A stretch of DNA of 64,000 nucleotides from Margaritifera margaritifera (GCA_029931535.1 JAQPZY010001471.1:1882001-1946000); one strand, 5' to 3'. Positions 37,236 through 49,103 are shown, counted from the first letter of the stretch. Made by a program: numbers and translations. Notes: generated by a model not told the origin, from the sequence alone.

Positions 37236-37972
37236 CAAAATTATATGAACTTAGATAGTAGATATATTTGTACCCTGTGATGTTTAATATACATTTATTT
37301 GCCCTTGTTTGGGGCAGATATGAAGATTTGTTCACCTTGTCAAATCATATATATATATATTTACTAACTGAGAATTTGTTCTTTACTTTTTGGCAACAAG
37401 TCCGAACTGTGAATTAGTAATAATATATGCTTTGGTATGTGTATGATATTTCTATAATTACATGCACATTGTAGCCTCTTGAGCTTGATGTCTATGAACA
37501 ATACTTGTAAGGCAGAGAACCCCTGATAAGTTATGACAGATTGTGGTTCAATCCCATTTCAATTCTATACTTAAAAGCAATACAATTGTTGAAATGATTT
37601 GAACTTTTTATATGTAAAACTAGCTTGCCTGACCTTGTCGGTCTGCGATCGCATGAGTTACTATGTTATGTTGCACTATTTAATTACAAACACAGGTAAA
37701 AGCAGGTGAGATAATGATTTCCTTAGGGAGGATGGCTGACAGGGTGAAACTATAAAATCATAAGAATAGAGGATATGAACTATCTATTGAAGTATTTCAC
37801 TAAAACATCTGACGCATAAATCAGTATCTTCCATTTTATAAGTCTACCTAACATCCTCTTTGTTTGATTTGCTAAGTTTATTGACTTAATCAAATCTTAG
37901 TTTATGATTTTTCAACCTTTTAGGATAATGTCAATATTTGTGACTAGTATCAAAACCCTGCCACCGAATAAA
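37236..37972. other. Unique AT-rich DNA
   Basis: No gene recognised. Confidence 0.4.
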
Positions 37973-38112
37973 CCTTTACTGCGCAATGAAGCTTCCCCAC
38001 GCCAAATCCATTACTGTGCAATGACACGTATATACGCCAGGTACATTACTGTGCAAACCCGCTTATACACGCCAAGTCCATTACGGTGCAATGACGCCTT
38101 TCGACGCCTATC
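37973..38112. repeat. Degenerate ~36-bp tandem repeat, about 4 copies
   Basis: CCATTACTGTGCAATGACAC and TATACGCCAGGTA-type words recur with many substitutions (TTACTGCGCAATGA, TTACTGTGCAAACC, TTACGGTGCAATGA). Confidence 0.75.
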
Positions 38113-38664
38113 ATGACAAATGCAATTTAGAAACCCATTACTGCCCAAATAAAGTTTTACGTCCATAACTATTACTTATACGGCTGGCAAAACGAATCTA
38201 ATATAATTAATATAAATGAAATCTTTAGTTTAATGGCTGGATTAAAGCAACTGAGCAGTTCAATCTATACTGATTAATCCGATGTAACAGCGTGTCCGCC
38301 ATCTGTAAACATATGCTCAGTATCCCGCGGCTGCAACTTGAAGTCATTAAGAAATTGTAATATTACAGTTGAAAACTTTTTGATAATATAGATGAGAACA
38401 TGCTAATCATTTAACCAGTTAAGTTATTTATTATGAATGTTTAAGCAAAACAGAAAAAGATGTGAGCAAATTTGAACCTTTGGAACAAGACTACGCGCTA
38501 AAAATACAGCACTGGTTTACATGAGTCAAATTCAGAGAGATTATCCCACACTTTATAAGTATATTCAAGCATCCGCCTAATTTATGTTACCCCCCCCCCC
38601 CCCGATGTACTGAGAGTTGAGCTTTCGAAGCATGACCAGTTGCTTGCTTACAGTACTGATACGA
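38113..38664. other. Unique DNA with a poly(C) tract
   Basis: Nothing recognised except a 14-bp C run at 38590-38603. Confidence 0.45.
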
Positions 38665-39200
38665 TTATTTTATATGTACTTTCCATTTACAGTTAGATCT
38701 AAGAGTTTTGGCAAGATGTTTATGGTAATCAACCAAGCTGATATTGATTTCATTTAGTGTCCAATTAGGAGTTAAATCAGTATTACAAAACCAAAACCAA
38801 AATATAAACACACAATATTGTTTTGTTTTTTTTTTTTTTTTTTTTTTAATTAGGTTTTTTTTTTTTTTTTTTTTAAAATTAGGTTTTACAAGCCAGTTTG
38901 TGGACCATTGTTGCAACTGGCTAAGGTCGTGATTCGTCAGATGTTACGTATCCAATACTGAGCTACTTCTGTAACGCAAAGATGAGTCAACATCAAAGCT
39001 TTCTGATATGCCATTATTATAGATCAAAAATAAGAAGTAGCAGTGGTTCCAAAACTGAACCCTGAGGAACACCATCTTTGATCAGATTTATTTGTGAAAT
39101 TTTATTGTTAATGTAAACACTTTGTTTTGTGTCTGAAGATAGTTTTGGAAGCAATTGAGTAAAATGCTTCGTATCATAGGTAGAACGTGTTTGGTTCATC
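38665..39200 (-). pseudogene. LINE reverse transcriptase relic with poly(T) insertions
   Basis: Minus-strand reading starts with SDTKQSVYINNKISQINL, then DGVPQGSVLEPLLLLIF (motif B, 39075-39020; usual Gly changed to Glu). After a frame break it gives SFDVDSSLRYRSSSVLDT. Aligned with the copy at 2.36 kb (LFADDSYLHYRSSSILN) this puts FDVD in the catalytic position. LSQLQQWSTNWLV follows, and beyond two poly(A) runs (minus sense; 38825-38875) comes LNEINISLVDYHKHL. The order of motifs B, C and thumb is that of a CR1/Jockey-type LINE. The homopolymer runs replace part of the coding sequence. Confidence 0.8.
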
Positions 39201-40330
39201 GCCCCGTTTCACGAAAGTTTACTAAGATCATCCTTAAGGTCCTTCAAAATGGTTCTTAACATTGATCTTAAGAACTTCATGATATTTTTGCAAGCTGTCT
39301 CACGAATCTATCTTAGCATTATCAATTATATTATGAACTATCACAAAACCGATTGCAAGTTTTTTTTTTTTATACTGATGACTGTCTAAAGCGGTCGGTT
39401 GTTATACACATTATTATAGTGAGTAATGTGACGATTTGTTGATTAATCTCCGAATTCTGAATCACTTTTTCATTATTTTTGAGGTCCTAAAAGTAAATCA
39501 ACTGCGGTCAAAAACACGTATGTCCTTTTCAGTAAAAAATTACGGTTGAATGTTTATACTTGGTAGCAACGCGACTGCATTTTAATGCATGTATGATTGT
39601 TCCCCAACACCTTTGCCCTACACAAACGAAAGCGCATGTGGAACATGGGCAGAAAGCAGGACATTTGTCAATATACACTCTAAATCAGTATGAGTGTTAC
39701 CACGAACACAGCCAAAAATCTATTTTTTACATGAGAAGTTTGGAATATAACGACCGAACATAACTGAAGATGAATAAAGTATAGCAGTGTTATATGAGGT
39801 TGAAAAAGCATGGCGTTGGACTGTGTCTCTGTTAAGATTAAATCATATCACCTGCAACCAAAGCGTTCGAGAAAGAAAAGATAAACCCAAGACTGAGTTC
39901 GTACACTAATTGATTTTAATGATGATATTATATTATAATGATGACGATGACGACGACATTTTCATTTGGACATTTGTCGAGTAAAAAGTAGAGTAGCAGG
40001 AAAACATAGCATCGGTATTTTTAGTTTAATTTCTTTACATAAAACAAATCAAAACAAAATTTAAAAAAAAAACATGAACAACAAATTCTTACGAAAGGAG
40101 AGAGATGATCACTGTCTCCAAGTTTATCTCATAAAAACGGAGCGAGGAATTAAAATCATTATCATCAATTCGTCGTGATTTTCATCAGCATCATCATGAC
40201 CATTATCACCACCACCACCAACTGCATCATTTTTATTGTTACTAAACCGTTGGTGTTAGTCAAGATAATTTGAATACGTCTCACCATTTATAAACCGTAC
40301 TTTATATGAGAGGCCATGTCTGAGCAGCTA
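39201..40330. other. Mostly unique DNA; possible transposon end at 39205-39310
   Basis: CCCCGTTTCACGAAAGTTTA, CCTTAAGGTCC and TCTTAAGAACTT at 39205-39280, with a second TCTCACGAATC near 39299, resemble the ends of small DNA transposons common in aquatic invertebrates, but no mirrored terminus was found. The rest has no recognised feature. A CAT/CAC trinucleotide-rich patch lies at 40185-40225. Confidence 0.3.
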
Positions 40331-41260
40331 ACACGTCGAGCTCTATTTTAAGACACTTCGAGCTCTATCTTTTGACACGTCTAGGTCTATCTTAAAACAC
40401 GTCTAGTTCTATCTTAAGACACGTCGAGCTCTCTCTTATGACACGTCTAGGTCTATCTTAAGACAGGTCTAGTGCTCTATCTTAAAATACGTCTTAATAC
40501 ACGTCTAGTGCTCTATCTTAAAACATGTAGTGCTCTATCTTAAAACACGTCTAGTTATATCTTAAGACATGTATTGCTTTATCTTAAAAAACATCGAGTT
40601 GTATCTTAAAACACGTCCAGTTCTATCGTAAGACACGTCGAGCTCTATCTTATGACACGTCTAGGTCTATCTTAAGACACGTCTAGTTCTATCTTAAAAC
40701 ACGTAGTGCTCTATCTTAAGACACGTCGAGCTTTATCTTAAAACACGTCTATTTCTATCTTAAAACACATCTAGTTTTATCTTAAGACACGTAGTGCTCT
40801 ATCTTAAAACACGTCTAGTTCTATCTTAACACACGTCTAGTTCTATCTTAAAACACGTCTAGTTCTATCTTAAGACACGTCTAGTTCTATCTTAAGACAT
40901 GTATTGTTTTATCTTAAAACATCTATCTTAAAACACGTCTAGTAAAATCTTAAGACACGTAGTGCTCTATCTTAAAACACTTCTAGTTCTATCTTAAGAC
41001 ATGTATTGCTTTATCTTAAAAAACATCGAGTTGTGTCTTAAAACACGTCCAGTTCTATCGTAAGACACGTCGAGCTCTATCTTATGACACGTCTAGGTCT
41101 ATCTTAAAACAAGTCTAGTTCTATCTTAAGACACGTAGTGCTCTATCTTAAAACACGTCTTGTTCTATCTTAAGACGCGTCGAGCTCTATCTTATGACTC
41201 GTCTAGTTCTGTCTTACAATACGTCTAGTTCTATCTTAGGACACGTCGTGCTCTCTCTTA
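40331..41260. repeat. 22-bp minisatellite, about 42 degenerate copies
   Basis: The unit is ACACGTCTAGTTCTATCTTA plus AG or AA. Copies vary (CGAGCTC, TAGTGCTC, GTAGTGCTC), some are shortened, and internal multi-unit blocks repeat (for example TTAAAAAACATCGAGTTGTR at 40584 and 41016). Confidence 0.93.
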
Positions 41261-41824
41261 ATTTACCAAATAAAATAAAAAGATGACAGACTACTTTTGC
41301 TTGGCATTGACAATTAAATTGAATTTGAAGAGCAGAAGATCAGAAACACACATTGATATATTTTAAAGATCTTACTTGTCAAAGTAATTTATGCGAGATA
41401 TCGGATGTAAACGTAAATAAGTCTCATACTCGCGAAGATGGAAAATTCGAACCGGTGTGAAATATATTTTGTGACAGTGCAATCATTTACATATAGTTGG
41501 CCTATGATGGTATCATTGACAATGAACGCTGTACTATATTCACACCGGGAGAAAGGAAAGAGTTATATTTTAGAGATAAAATAATGTTTTTTACAAAGCT
41601 GGACTAAGATCTCGACACGATAATTAAAAGACTAGAAAAATTAAAACAAAATCTTAGTCGTGCAGGATGTTTTATAAAGGACTATGATGCTGTACAGGAT
41701 CTAAAGGGAAACATCGACGTTAGAATTTGAAAACAGAGAGATTTTACAGGTACCTGTAGCAAAGTCATTCTCAAACACCTGCATTTCCATTCAAGTAACA
41801 GAGGCTATAGCTAAGATTTATATA
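41261..41824. other. Unique AT-rich DNA
   Basis: No feature recognised. Confidence 0.4.
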
Positions 41825-41947
41825 CCGTATTTACGCGTATATACGCGTATAATTCGGCTCATAATGCAAACAACATAGACCATGATCTGCCGTTCTACTG
41901 ATTAGTCTTTACAAACTGCATAGACCCAGATCTGCCGGCGTATTATG
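41825..41947 (+). mobile_element. MITE family member C, partial and non-palindromic
   Basis: TA at 41823-41824 precedes CCGTATTTACGCGTATA, close to the terminal repeat of the intact copies. Then CAAACAACATAGACCATGAT, the spacer ACTGATTAGTCTTTAC and ACTGCATAGACCCAGATCTG follow in the same order as copy A. In this copy only the left arm of each of the two hairpins is present, and the right terminal repeat is missing. Confidence 0.8.
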
Positions 41948-43204
41948 TATTCAAATGTCGGAGCAAAAAAAGTAGTAAATAGCATGCAACTCGCATCGTA
42001 CGACACAGTTTTGTTACAGAAAGTGGTAACCTATAAAACAGGGACATACTTAAATTGATTCTTATCGACGTACATGGCCGAATGGCCGCACACGTCGTTA
42101 ATCCAACGAACGAACGAACGAATTGATTCTACCTATTGCTCTGCCAAATATTACAATAGATTATTTAATTATGCTCGGATTTTGCCGGATAAAATGGTAT
42201 CTAAGGTAAAATACATCTAAAATAGATCTAGTCTCCTGTTTATTTAAATGTCTATTTGTTTCGGACACCTTTGTCGTAATATGTTCAACGTTTTATGTCC
42301 TGCAGAAAGTCGGCAGTGTATTGTATTCCCTTCTGCATTATATCGATATCAGAATTAATTTCGTTCACAGCTTTGTTTGAGACTATGCTATGATGCCATC
42401 TGTGACAACTGCAGCTTTGTCCAAATTTGTGTTGCTCATTAACTATTGCTTTGTGTAACACTACCATACCACTACCACGATTTCCTCTATTGGGCTTATG
42501 AAATATATCAATAGTGAGATCAGAGTCTAGAAATTAATCATCTAAACACGAAGAAAAAATAATAGTTGTGAGCTCTAATAACTCGAAACATTTTGATTGT
42601 ATTTATTACGAATTGTTTAGTTAGCTCATTTATATTTCCAACAATAAGTCGGTAACTTGTTAAAATTGTATGTAATTAGGAAATATTATAGTAGTCAAAT
42701 AAGGTTGGGTGGGGTATAGAGCAAACGGTAGAATTATTAAGCAAGCATAATGTTACATGGAAAATGTGAGAAGAAATTCTTCTAATAATAACAACCATTA
42801 GCATTTGTTCAATTAATAGAAACCAAAGTAGTTGCTATCAGATGTGCCCGAAGACAAGTATGTGAAAGAATTCATTTTGGAAAAAAAATGTTGCAAGTAA
42901 AGTTGATTAAATTATTAAATCCCATGCACTAATTTTATTTAGCTATGTGTAGAATGCGATCGCTAATTCATCTTTTGGTAGCATTAATCATAACAAACCA
43001 CTTCTAGCCATTAGTTTATATACAAAATTACTCAGGAAAGTTTTTTTCCATGAAAACTTATTTGTAAAAATGTCTTGCAAGGATAAATAACGTAGGTCAT
43101 GCAACTCACATATACTTCAATGTTTATAGGCGACTCAGTTGTTCTATAAGCTTAAACATTCGATTTCTATCAGCACATTTTTTTTAAAGGCGTCAAAAAT
43201 GTTT
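41948..43204. other. Unique AT-rich DNA
   Basis: No gene recognised. A short (CGAA)n run occurs at 42108-42121. Confidence 0.4.
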
Positions 43205-46200
43205 CTGCCCATCCTACAATATATCTGCCCATCCTACCATCCGTCTGTCCATCCTACAATCCATCTGTCCATCTTACCATCCGTCTGTCCATCCTACCAT
43301 CCGTTTGTCCATCCTACAATCCGTCTGTCCATCCTACCATCCGTCTGTCCATCCTACAATCCGTCTGTCCATCTTACCATCCGTCTGTCCATCCTACCAT
43401 CCGTCTGCCCATCCTACCATCCGTCTGTCCATCCTACCATCCGTCTGTCCATCCTACAATATATCTGCCCATCCTACCATCCGTCTGCCCATCCTACCAT
43501 CCGTCTGTCCATCCTACCATATGTCTGTCCATCCTTTCCATCCGTCTGTCCATCCTACCATCCGTCTGTCAGTCCTACAATATATCTGCCAATCCTACCA
43601 TCTGTCTGTCCATCCTATTATCCGTCTGTCCATCCTACCATCCGTCTGTCCATCCTACCATCCGTCTGCCCATCCTACCATCCGTCTGCCATCCTACCAT
43701 CTGTCTGCCCATCCTACCATCCGTCTGCCCATCCTACCATCCGTCTGCCATCCTACCATCTGTCTGCCCATCCTACCATCCGTCTGTCCATCCTACAATC
43801 CGTCTGTCCATCCTACCATCTGTCTGTCCATCCTTTCCATCCGTCTGTCCATCCTATTATCCGTCTGTCCGTCCTACAATATATCTGCCCATTCTACCAT
43901 CTGTCTGTCCATCCTATTATCCGTCTGTCCATCCTACCATCCGTCTGTCCATCCTACCATCCGTCTGCCCATCCTACCATCCGTCTGCCATCCTACCATC
44001 TGTCTGCCCATCCTACCATCCGTCTGCCCATCCTACCATCAGTCTGCCCATCCTACCATCTGTCTGTCCATCCTACCATCCGTCTGTCCATCCTACCATC
44101 CGTCTGTCCATCCTACCATCCGTCTGCCCATCCTACTATCCGTCTGCCCATCCTACCATCTGTCTGTCCATCCTACCATCCGTCTGTCCATACTACCATC
44201 CGTCTGTCCATACTACCATCCGTCTGTCCATCTTACCATCCGTCTGTCCATCCTACCATCCGTCTGTCCATCCTACCATCCGTCTGTCCATCCTACCATC
44301 CGTCTGTCCATCCTACAATATATCTGCCCATCCTACCATCCGTCTGCCCATCCTACCATCCGTCTGCCCATCCTACCATCCGTCTGTCCATCCTACCATC
44401 CGTCTGTCCATCCTACCATCCGTCTGTCCATCTTACCATCCGTCTGTCCATCCTACCATCCGTTTGTCCATCCTACCATCCGTCTGTCCATCCTACCATC
44501 CGTCTGTCCATCCTACAATCCGTCTGTCCATCTTACCATCCGTCTGTCCATCCTACCATCCGTCTGCCCATCCTACCATCCGTCTGTCCATCCTACCATC
44601 CGTCTGTCCATCCTACAATATATCTGCCCATCCTACCATCCGTCTGCCCATCCTACCATCCGTCTGTCCATCCTACCATATGTCTGTCCATCCTTTCCAT
44701 CCGTCTGTCCATCCTACCATCCGTCTGTCCGTCCTACAACATATCTGCCAATCCTACCATCCGTCTGTCCATACTACCATCCGTCTGTCCATCTTACCAT
44801 CCGTCTGTCCATCCTACCATCCGTCTGTCCATCCTACCATCCGTCTGTCCATCCTACCATCCGTCTGTCCATCCTACAATATATCTGCCCATCCTACCAT
44901 CCGTCTGCCCATCCTACCATCCGTCTGCCCATCCTACCATCCGTCTGTCCATCCTACCATCCGTCTGTCCATCCTACCATCCGTCTGTCCATCTTACCAT
45001 CCGTCTGTCCATCCTACCATCCGTTTGTCCATCCTACCATCCGTCTGTCCATCCTACCATCCGTCTGTCCATCCTACAATCCGTCTGTCCATCTTACCAT
45101 CCGTCTGTCCATCCTACCATCCGTCTGCCCATCCTACCATCCGTCTGTCCATCCTACCATCCGTCTGTCCATCCTACAATATATCTGCCCATCCTACCAT
45201 CCGTCTGCCCATCCTACCATCCGTCTGTCTATCCTACCATATGTCTGTCCATCCTTTCCATCCGTCTGTCCATCCTACCATCCGTCTGTCCGTCCTACAA
45301 CATATCTGCCAATCCTACCATCTGTCTGTCCATCCTATTATCCGTCTGTCCATCCTACCATCCGTCTGTCCATCCTACCATTCGTCTGCCCATCCTACCA
45401 TCCGTCTGCCATCCTACCATCTGTCTGCCCATCCTACCATCCGTCTGCCCATCCTACCATCCGTCTGCCATCCTACCATCTGTCTGCCCATCCTACCATC
45501 CGTCTGTCCATCCTACAATCCGTCTGTCCATCCTACCATCTGTCTGTCCATCCTTTCCATCCGTCTGTCCATCCTACCATCCGTCTGTCCGTCCTACAAT
45601 ATATCTGTCCATCCTACCATCTGTCTGTCCATCCTATTATCCGTCTGTCCATCCTACCATCCGTCTGTCCATCCTACCATCCGTCTGCCCATCCTACCAT
45701 CCGTCTGCCATCCTACCATCTGTCTGCCCATCCTACCATCCGTCTGCCCATCCTACCATCAGTCTGCCCATCCTACCATCTGTCTGTCCATCCTACCATC
45801 CGTCTGTCCATCCTACCATCCGTCTGCCCATCCTACCATCCGTCTGCCCATCCTACCATCTGTCTGTCCATCCTACCATCCGTCTGTCCATACTACCATC
45901 CGTCTGTCCATACTACCATCCGTCTGTCCATCTTACCATCCGTCTGTCCATCCTACCATCCGTCTGTCCATCCTACAATCCGTCTGTCCATCCTACAATA
46001 TATCTGCCCATCCTACCATCCGTCTGCCCATCCTACCATCCGTCTGCCCATCTTACCATCCGTCTGTCCATCCTACCATCCGTCTGTCCATCCTACCATC
46101 CGTCTGTCCATCCTACCATCCGTCTGTCCATCCTACAATATATCTGCCCATCCTACCATCCGTCTGCCCATCCTACCATCCGTCTGCCCATCTTACCATC

Positions 46201-46306
46201 CGTCTGTCCATCCTACCATCCGTCTGTCCATCCTACCATCCGTCTGTCCATCCTACAATCCGTCTGTCCATCCTACCATCCGTCTGCCCATCCTACCATC
46301 CGTTCG
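43205..46306. repeat. 20-bp minisatellite, about 155 copies (3.1 kb)
   Basis: The unit is CCATCCTACCATCCGTCTGT with variants (CTACAATATATCTGCC, CTATTATCCG, CTTTCCATCCG, CATACTACC). Twenty is not a multiple of three and no unit contains a plus-strand stop, so all three frames stay open for 600 to 1,070 codons (CPSYHPSVHPTIRLSILPSV cycle). These are not credible genes. Variant markers recur at fixed offsets: CCGTTTGTCC at 43301, 44460 and 45021, and ATGTCTGTCCATCCTTTCC at 43521, 44680 and 45241. This shows higher-order duplications of about 1,159 and 561 bp. Confidence 0.97.
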
Positions 46307-46664
46307 ACCTTATCATATCTCCTCGTAAACCGCTGGATGGAAAATTATAGATCAAAATGAGAAGTAACATCAGACTTAATATTTTACTTGTTCACATAAT
46401 TGTCTTCCCTTATTTGTTCATTCGCTGTTTTGTGAACCATAGTACTGGGTTATCAATTTCAATGATCTTTAATTTCAATTACATTATCATTTTTAAATAT
46501 TTGTTGGACAAAACATTATCAATATACTTACGGTAGGAATACACATAATATATGTGATGAACATTTTCAGGTTACAACCTCTAGATCACTATATATATTC
46601 GATGGTGAGTCATCAAAGGTGTTCTAGTATATGCATTTATTGTTTTCTTTCTTTTATAGCATAT
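46307..46664. other. Unique AT-rich DNA
   Basis: Nothing recognised between the 20-bp array and the MITE. Confidence 0.4.
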
Positions 46665-46666
46665 TA

Positions 46667-46883
46667 TCGTCTGTACTCGCGTATAAACTGATACCAACTG
46701 CAAACTGCATAGACCCAGATCTGCCGGCTCATAATGCTCCGGCAGATATGGGTCTATGCAGTTTGTAAGGACTAATCAGTAAAACAAACAAAATAGACCC
46801 TGATCTGCCGGCGGATTATGCGATGGCATATCAGGGTCTATGGTGTTTGCATTTGCACCTAAGTTATACACGAGTAGTGACGA
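46667..46883 (-). mobile_element. MITE family member B with twin hairpins
   Basis: 217 bp flanked by TA on both sides (46665-46666 and 46884-46885). Terminal inverted repeats are TCGTCTGTACTCGCGTATA and its imperfect complement TATACACGAGTAGTGACGA. Inside are two 65-bp hairpins (46701-46765, 46785-46849) with AGACCC arms around CATAATG- or GATTATG-like loops. It is inverted relative to copy A. No ORF is present, as expected for a non-autonomous element. TA duplication suggests a Tc1/mariner-type transposase source (inference). Confidence 0.88.
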
Positions 46884-46931
46884 TAAAAATTATTTTCACC
46901 TGACGATAAGGTATATGTCTGTTCCTTGGAA

Positions 46932-47048
46932 TAATAGAGTCGTATAGGTAAAAGGTAATAGAGTCGTATAGGTAATAGGTAATAGAGTCGTATAGGTAAT
47001 AGGTAATAGAGTCGTATAGGTAATAGGTAATAGAGTCGTATACGTAAC
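46932..47048. repeat. 24-bp minisatellite, 5 copies
   Basis: The unit TAGAGTCGTATAGGTAATAG plus GTAA follows the MITE by about 50 bp. Copies are nearly perfect. Confidence 0.94.
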
Positions 47049-47457
47049 AGCAGTAAAGAAATTAATAACATGGAGGTTCCGCAATAGCAAATTCATTCTT
47101 TAATGGAACTTTCGTTTCAAGCGGAGTCATACATATAACAGTATATGATCTAACATATCTTCAGCAACATTATCTATTAAACTAAAAAGTTAGGTCAGTC
47201 ACTGTATTACTCCCAATGCAAATTTAATGAAACATATTTACAAAGTAACGTTAGTTCATTTACAGATGTAATGATTTTTCTACATATTGCTATCACATGT
47301 AATAAGGATGAGAAATACTACTCAGTGTATAATACACTTTGTAGATGAAAGGAATTAAATATTTATACAATCGTGCCAAGCAAGTAATACAATTTATCCG
47401 CAAGTTTCTTTCTGGGTAGGATGCATTGTATGTAAGGAGGATGCATTGTATGTAAGG
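47049..47457. other. Unique DNA with a 20-bp duplication
   Basis: No gene recognised. ATGCATTGTATGTAAGGAGG occurs twice in tandem at 47421-47460, just before the SINE. Confidence 0.5.
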
Positions 47458-47640
47458 AGGGAGCCGCGGTAGCCCAGTTGGAAGAGCGCTGGACTCGTAC
47501 TCCAAGCGTCGCGGGTTTGATACATGTCTAGAGCAGCCAGACTGGCTGTCTTAATGCGTTCTTGGAAAAGGCACACAGCTACCATTTGCTCGGCAATATA
47601 TAGCCAATAACGTGTTGAAAGTACCGTTAAAAACCGACCG
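47458..47640 (+). mobile_element. Second tRNA-derived SINE
   Basis: GAGCCGCGGTAGCCCAGTTG (A box) through GTCGCGGGTTTGATAC (B box) forms a tRNA-like head. The anticodon stem-loop, TGGA-CTCGTAC-TCCA, would present a CGT anticodon, suggesting descent from tRNA-Thr. The unrelated 3' body ends near AAAAACCGACCGAC. No clear target duplication was found. The head and body differ from the SINE at 1.6 kb, so it is another family. Confidence 0.82.
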
Positions 47641-48228
47641 ACTAACATCTATGTGTGGAACATTGAAGTCATTAACTGAGCTTGAAAATAAGAAAGAAGC
47701 CACTGAAAGTTTATTAATCGAAAAAGATATGACCTGTAATTTGTCATATACCGCAACTTTTCTGACCCCCCCCCCCCCACCCCAATGATATATGTTTTAT
47801 TACATGTCAGGAATCATTTCTTTGCCTATCTCAATACATTCTTCCATTAGATTGAGCAATAAAATCCAAGCACAATTTATTTCTCTGTCAATATAATAAT
47901 GGCCAGTCAATCATAAATAGCATTTTAAATAGAACAGTAACTACATTTTATAATTTGCGTTGACCTGCATGTAACGTAAACCTCGTTTTCTTTCTTTATA
48001 TTGTTGAATACAGAGCCTCCAGAATAAAATCGTTAAAATGATTCAAGACAAAATACCATTTAACATCAGTACATTCCGTTGAGAGAGAGAGAGGGAGAGA
48101 GAGAGAGTTTTGTCTTCATTATTTGTTAGAAAATGTAATGTGTGCTTGATGGAACCGAAATTTAAAAATTGGATGGAGACATTACAATTCGACATATTAT
48201 CCATCTTTTTTTTTTTGTAGGGGGGGGG

Positions 48229-48263
<35 letters not shown>

Positions 48264-48885
48264 CACATGATCTTTGGAAATTTTCAGTTAAACTAGTTTC
48301 ATTAAGATTGCACTGACAATGTTAAACATGAAACCGTACAACAGCAGTAGATCGCCGATTTCAGATATTTAGTCTAAATTGTAATTTAATGAAATCTTTT
48401 CAGTTATGGTATTGTTATAGTATTATTTACAGTGACTAATATTTCCCTTTCATTATGATACAGCAAAATAATGTCAAACCTAAACCATTTTTAATGTAAA
48501 ATAGCATGCCAAGTTTCTTGCGTCAAATAACTGTGACGTAATTATGCCTTGTCGTCAATGATATATTGGTTCCATCAACTGGATTGAAGAAGTAAACTTA
48601 AATTTACTCATTAAGGTGAATTCAAGCGCAAACTGCGAAAGTGTTTTAACTGAAAAATGTATGATCCGTTCTTTGTCGTATACCGCAATTTATGAATTCG
48701 TTTTTGTGCTCTTTATGTACAGGAGCGACAGCAAGATTCCTTTCGAGGAATGATTCCATTGTGATGTCTGCAATCATACAAAACATTTTTTAATTTCATT
48801 CCATTTTATTGCGTAACAAAAACAATGACACTGATGAACGTACCTAGAAATACATATCAATAAGCTTCCCTTTCAAGAAACAAAT
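47641..48885. other. Unique DNA with several short microsatellites
   Basis: No gene recognised. Contains poly(C) at 47767-47778, (GA)n at 48080-48109, poly(G) at 48222-48231 and (TAA)n at 48231-48262. Confidence 0.5.
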
Positions 48886-48887
48886 TA

Positions 48888-49101
48888 CCGTCTATACTCG
48901 CGTATCCAAATCCAAATGCAAACAAGATAGACCCTGATCTGCCGTCGCATAATGCGCCGGAAGATCAGGGTCTATATTGTTTGTTTTACTGATTAGTCCT
49001 TACAAACTGCATAGACCCAGATTTTCCGGCGCATTATGCGACGGCCGATCTGGGTCTATGCAGTTTGCAGTTGGTATCAGTTTATACGCGAGTACAGACG
49101 G
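48888..49101 (+). mobile_element. MITE family member A, intact, with twin hairpins
   Basis: 214 bp between TA dinucleotides (48886-48887, 49102-49103). Terminal inverted repeats CCGTCTATACTCGCGTAT and ATACGCGAGTACAGACGG differ at one position. Two homologous 65-bp hairpins lie at 48919-48983 and 49003-49067, each with CAAAC...GTTTG ends, AGACCC/GGGTCT arms and a GCGCATWATGCG-like apex. A spacer containing ACTGATTAGTCCTTAC separates them. There is no coding capacity. The near-perfect arms suggest a young copy. Confidence 0.92.
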
Positions 49102-49103
49102 TA

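Noticed and set aside
40331..41260. CRISPR-like array
   Set aside because: A contiguous 22-bp degenerate tandem repeat without spacers or cas genes, in a eukaryotic context.
43139..46360. Overlapping ORFs of 1,073, 1,007 and 628 codons in three frames
   Set aside because: All lie within a 20-bp tandem array without stop codons. The peptides are the same repeat in different phase, and no unique coding sequence adjoins.
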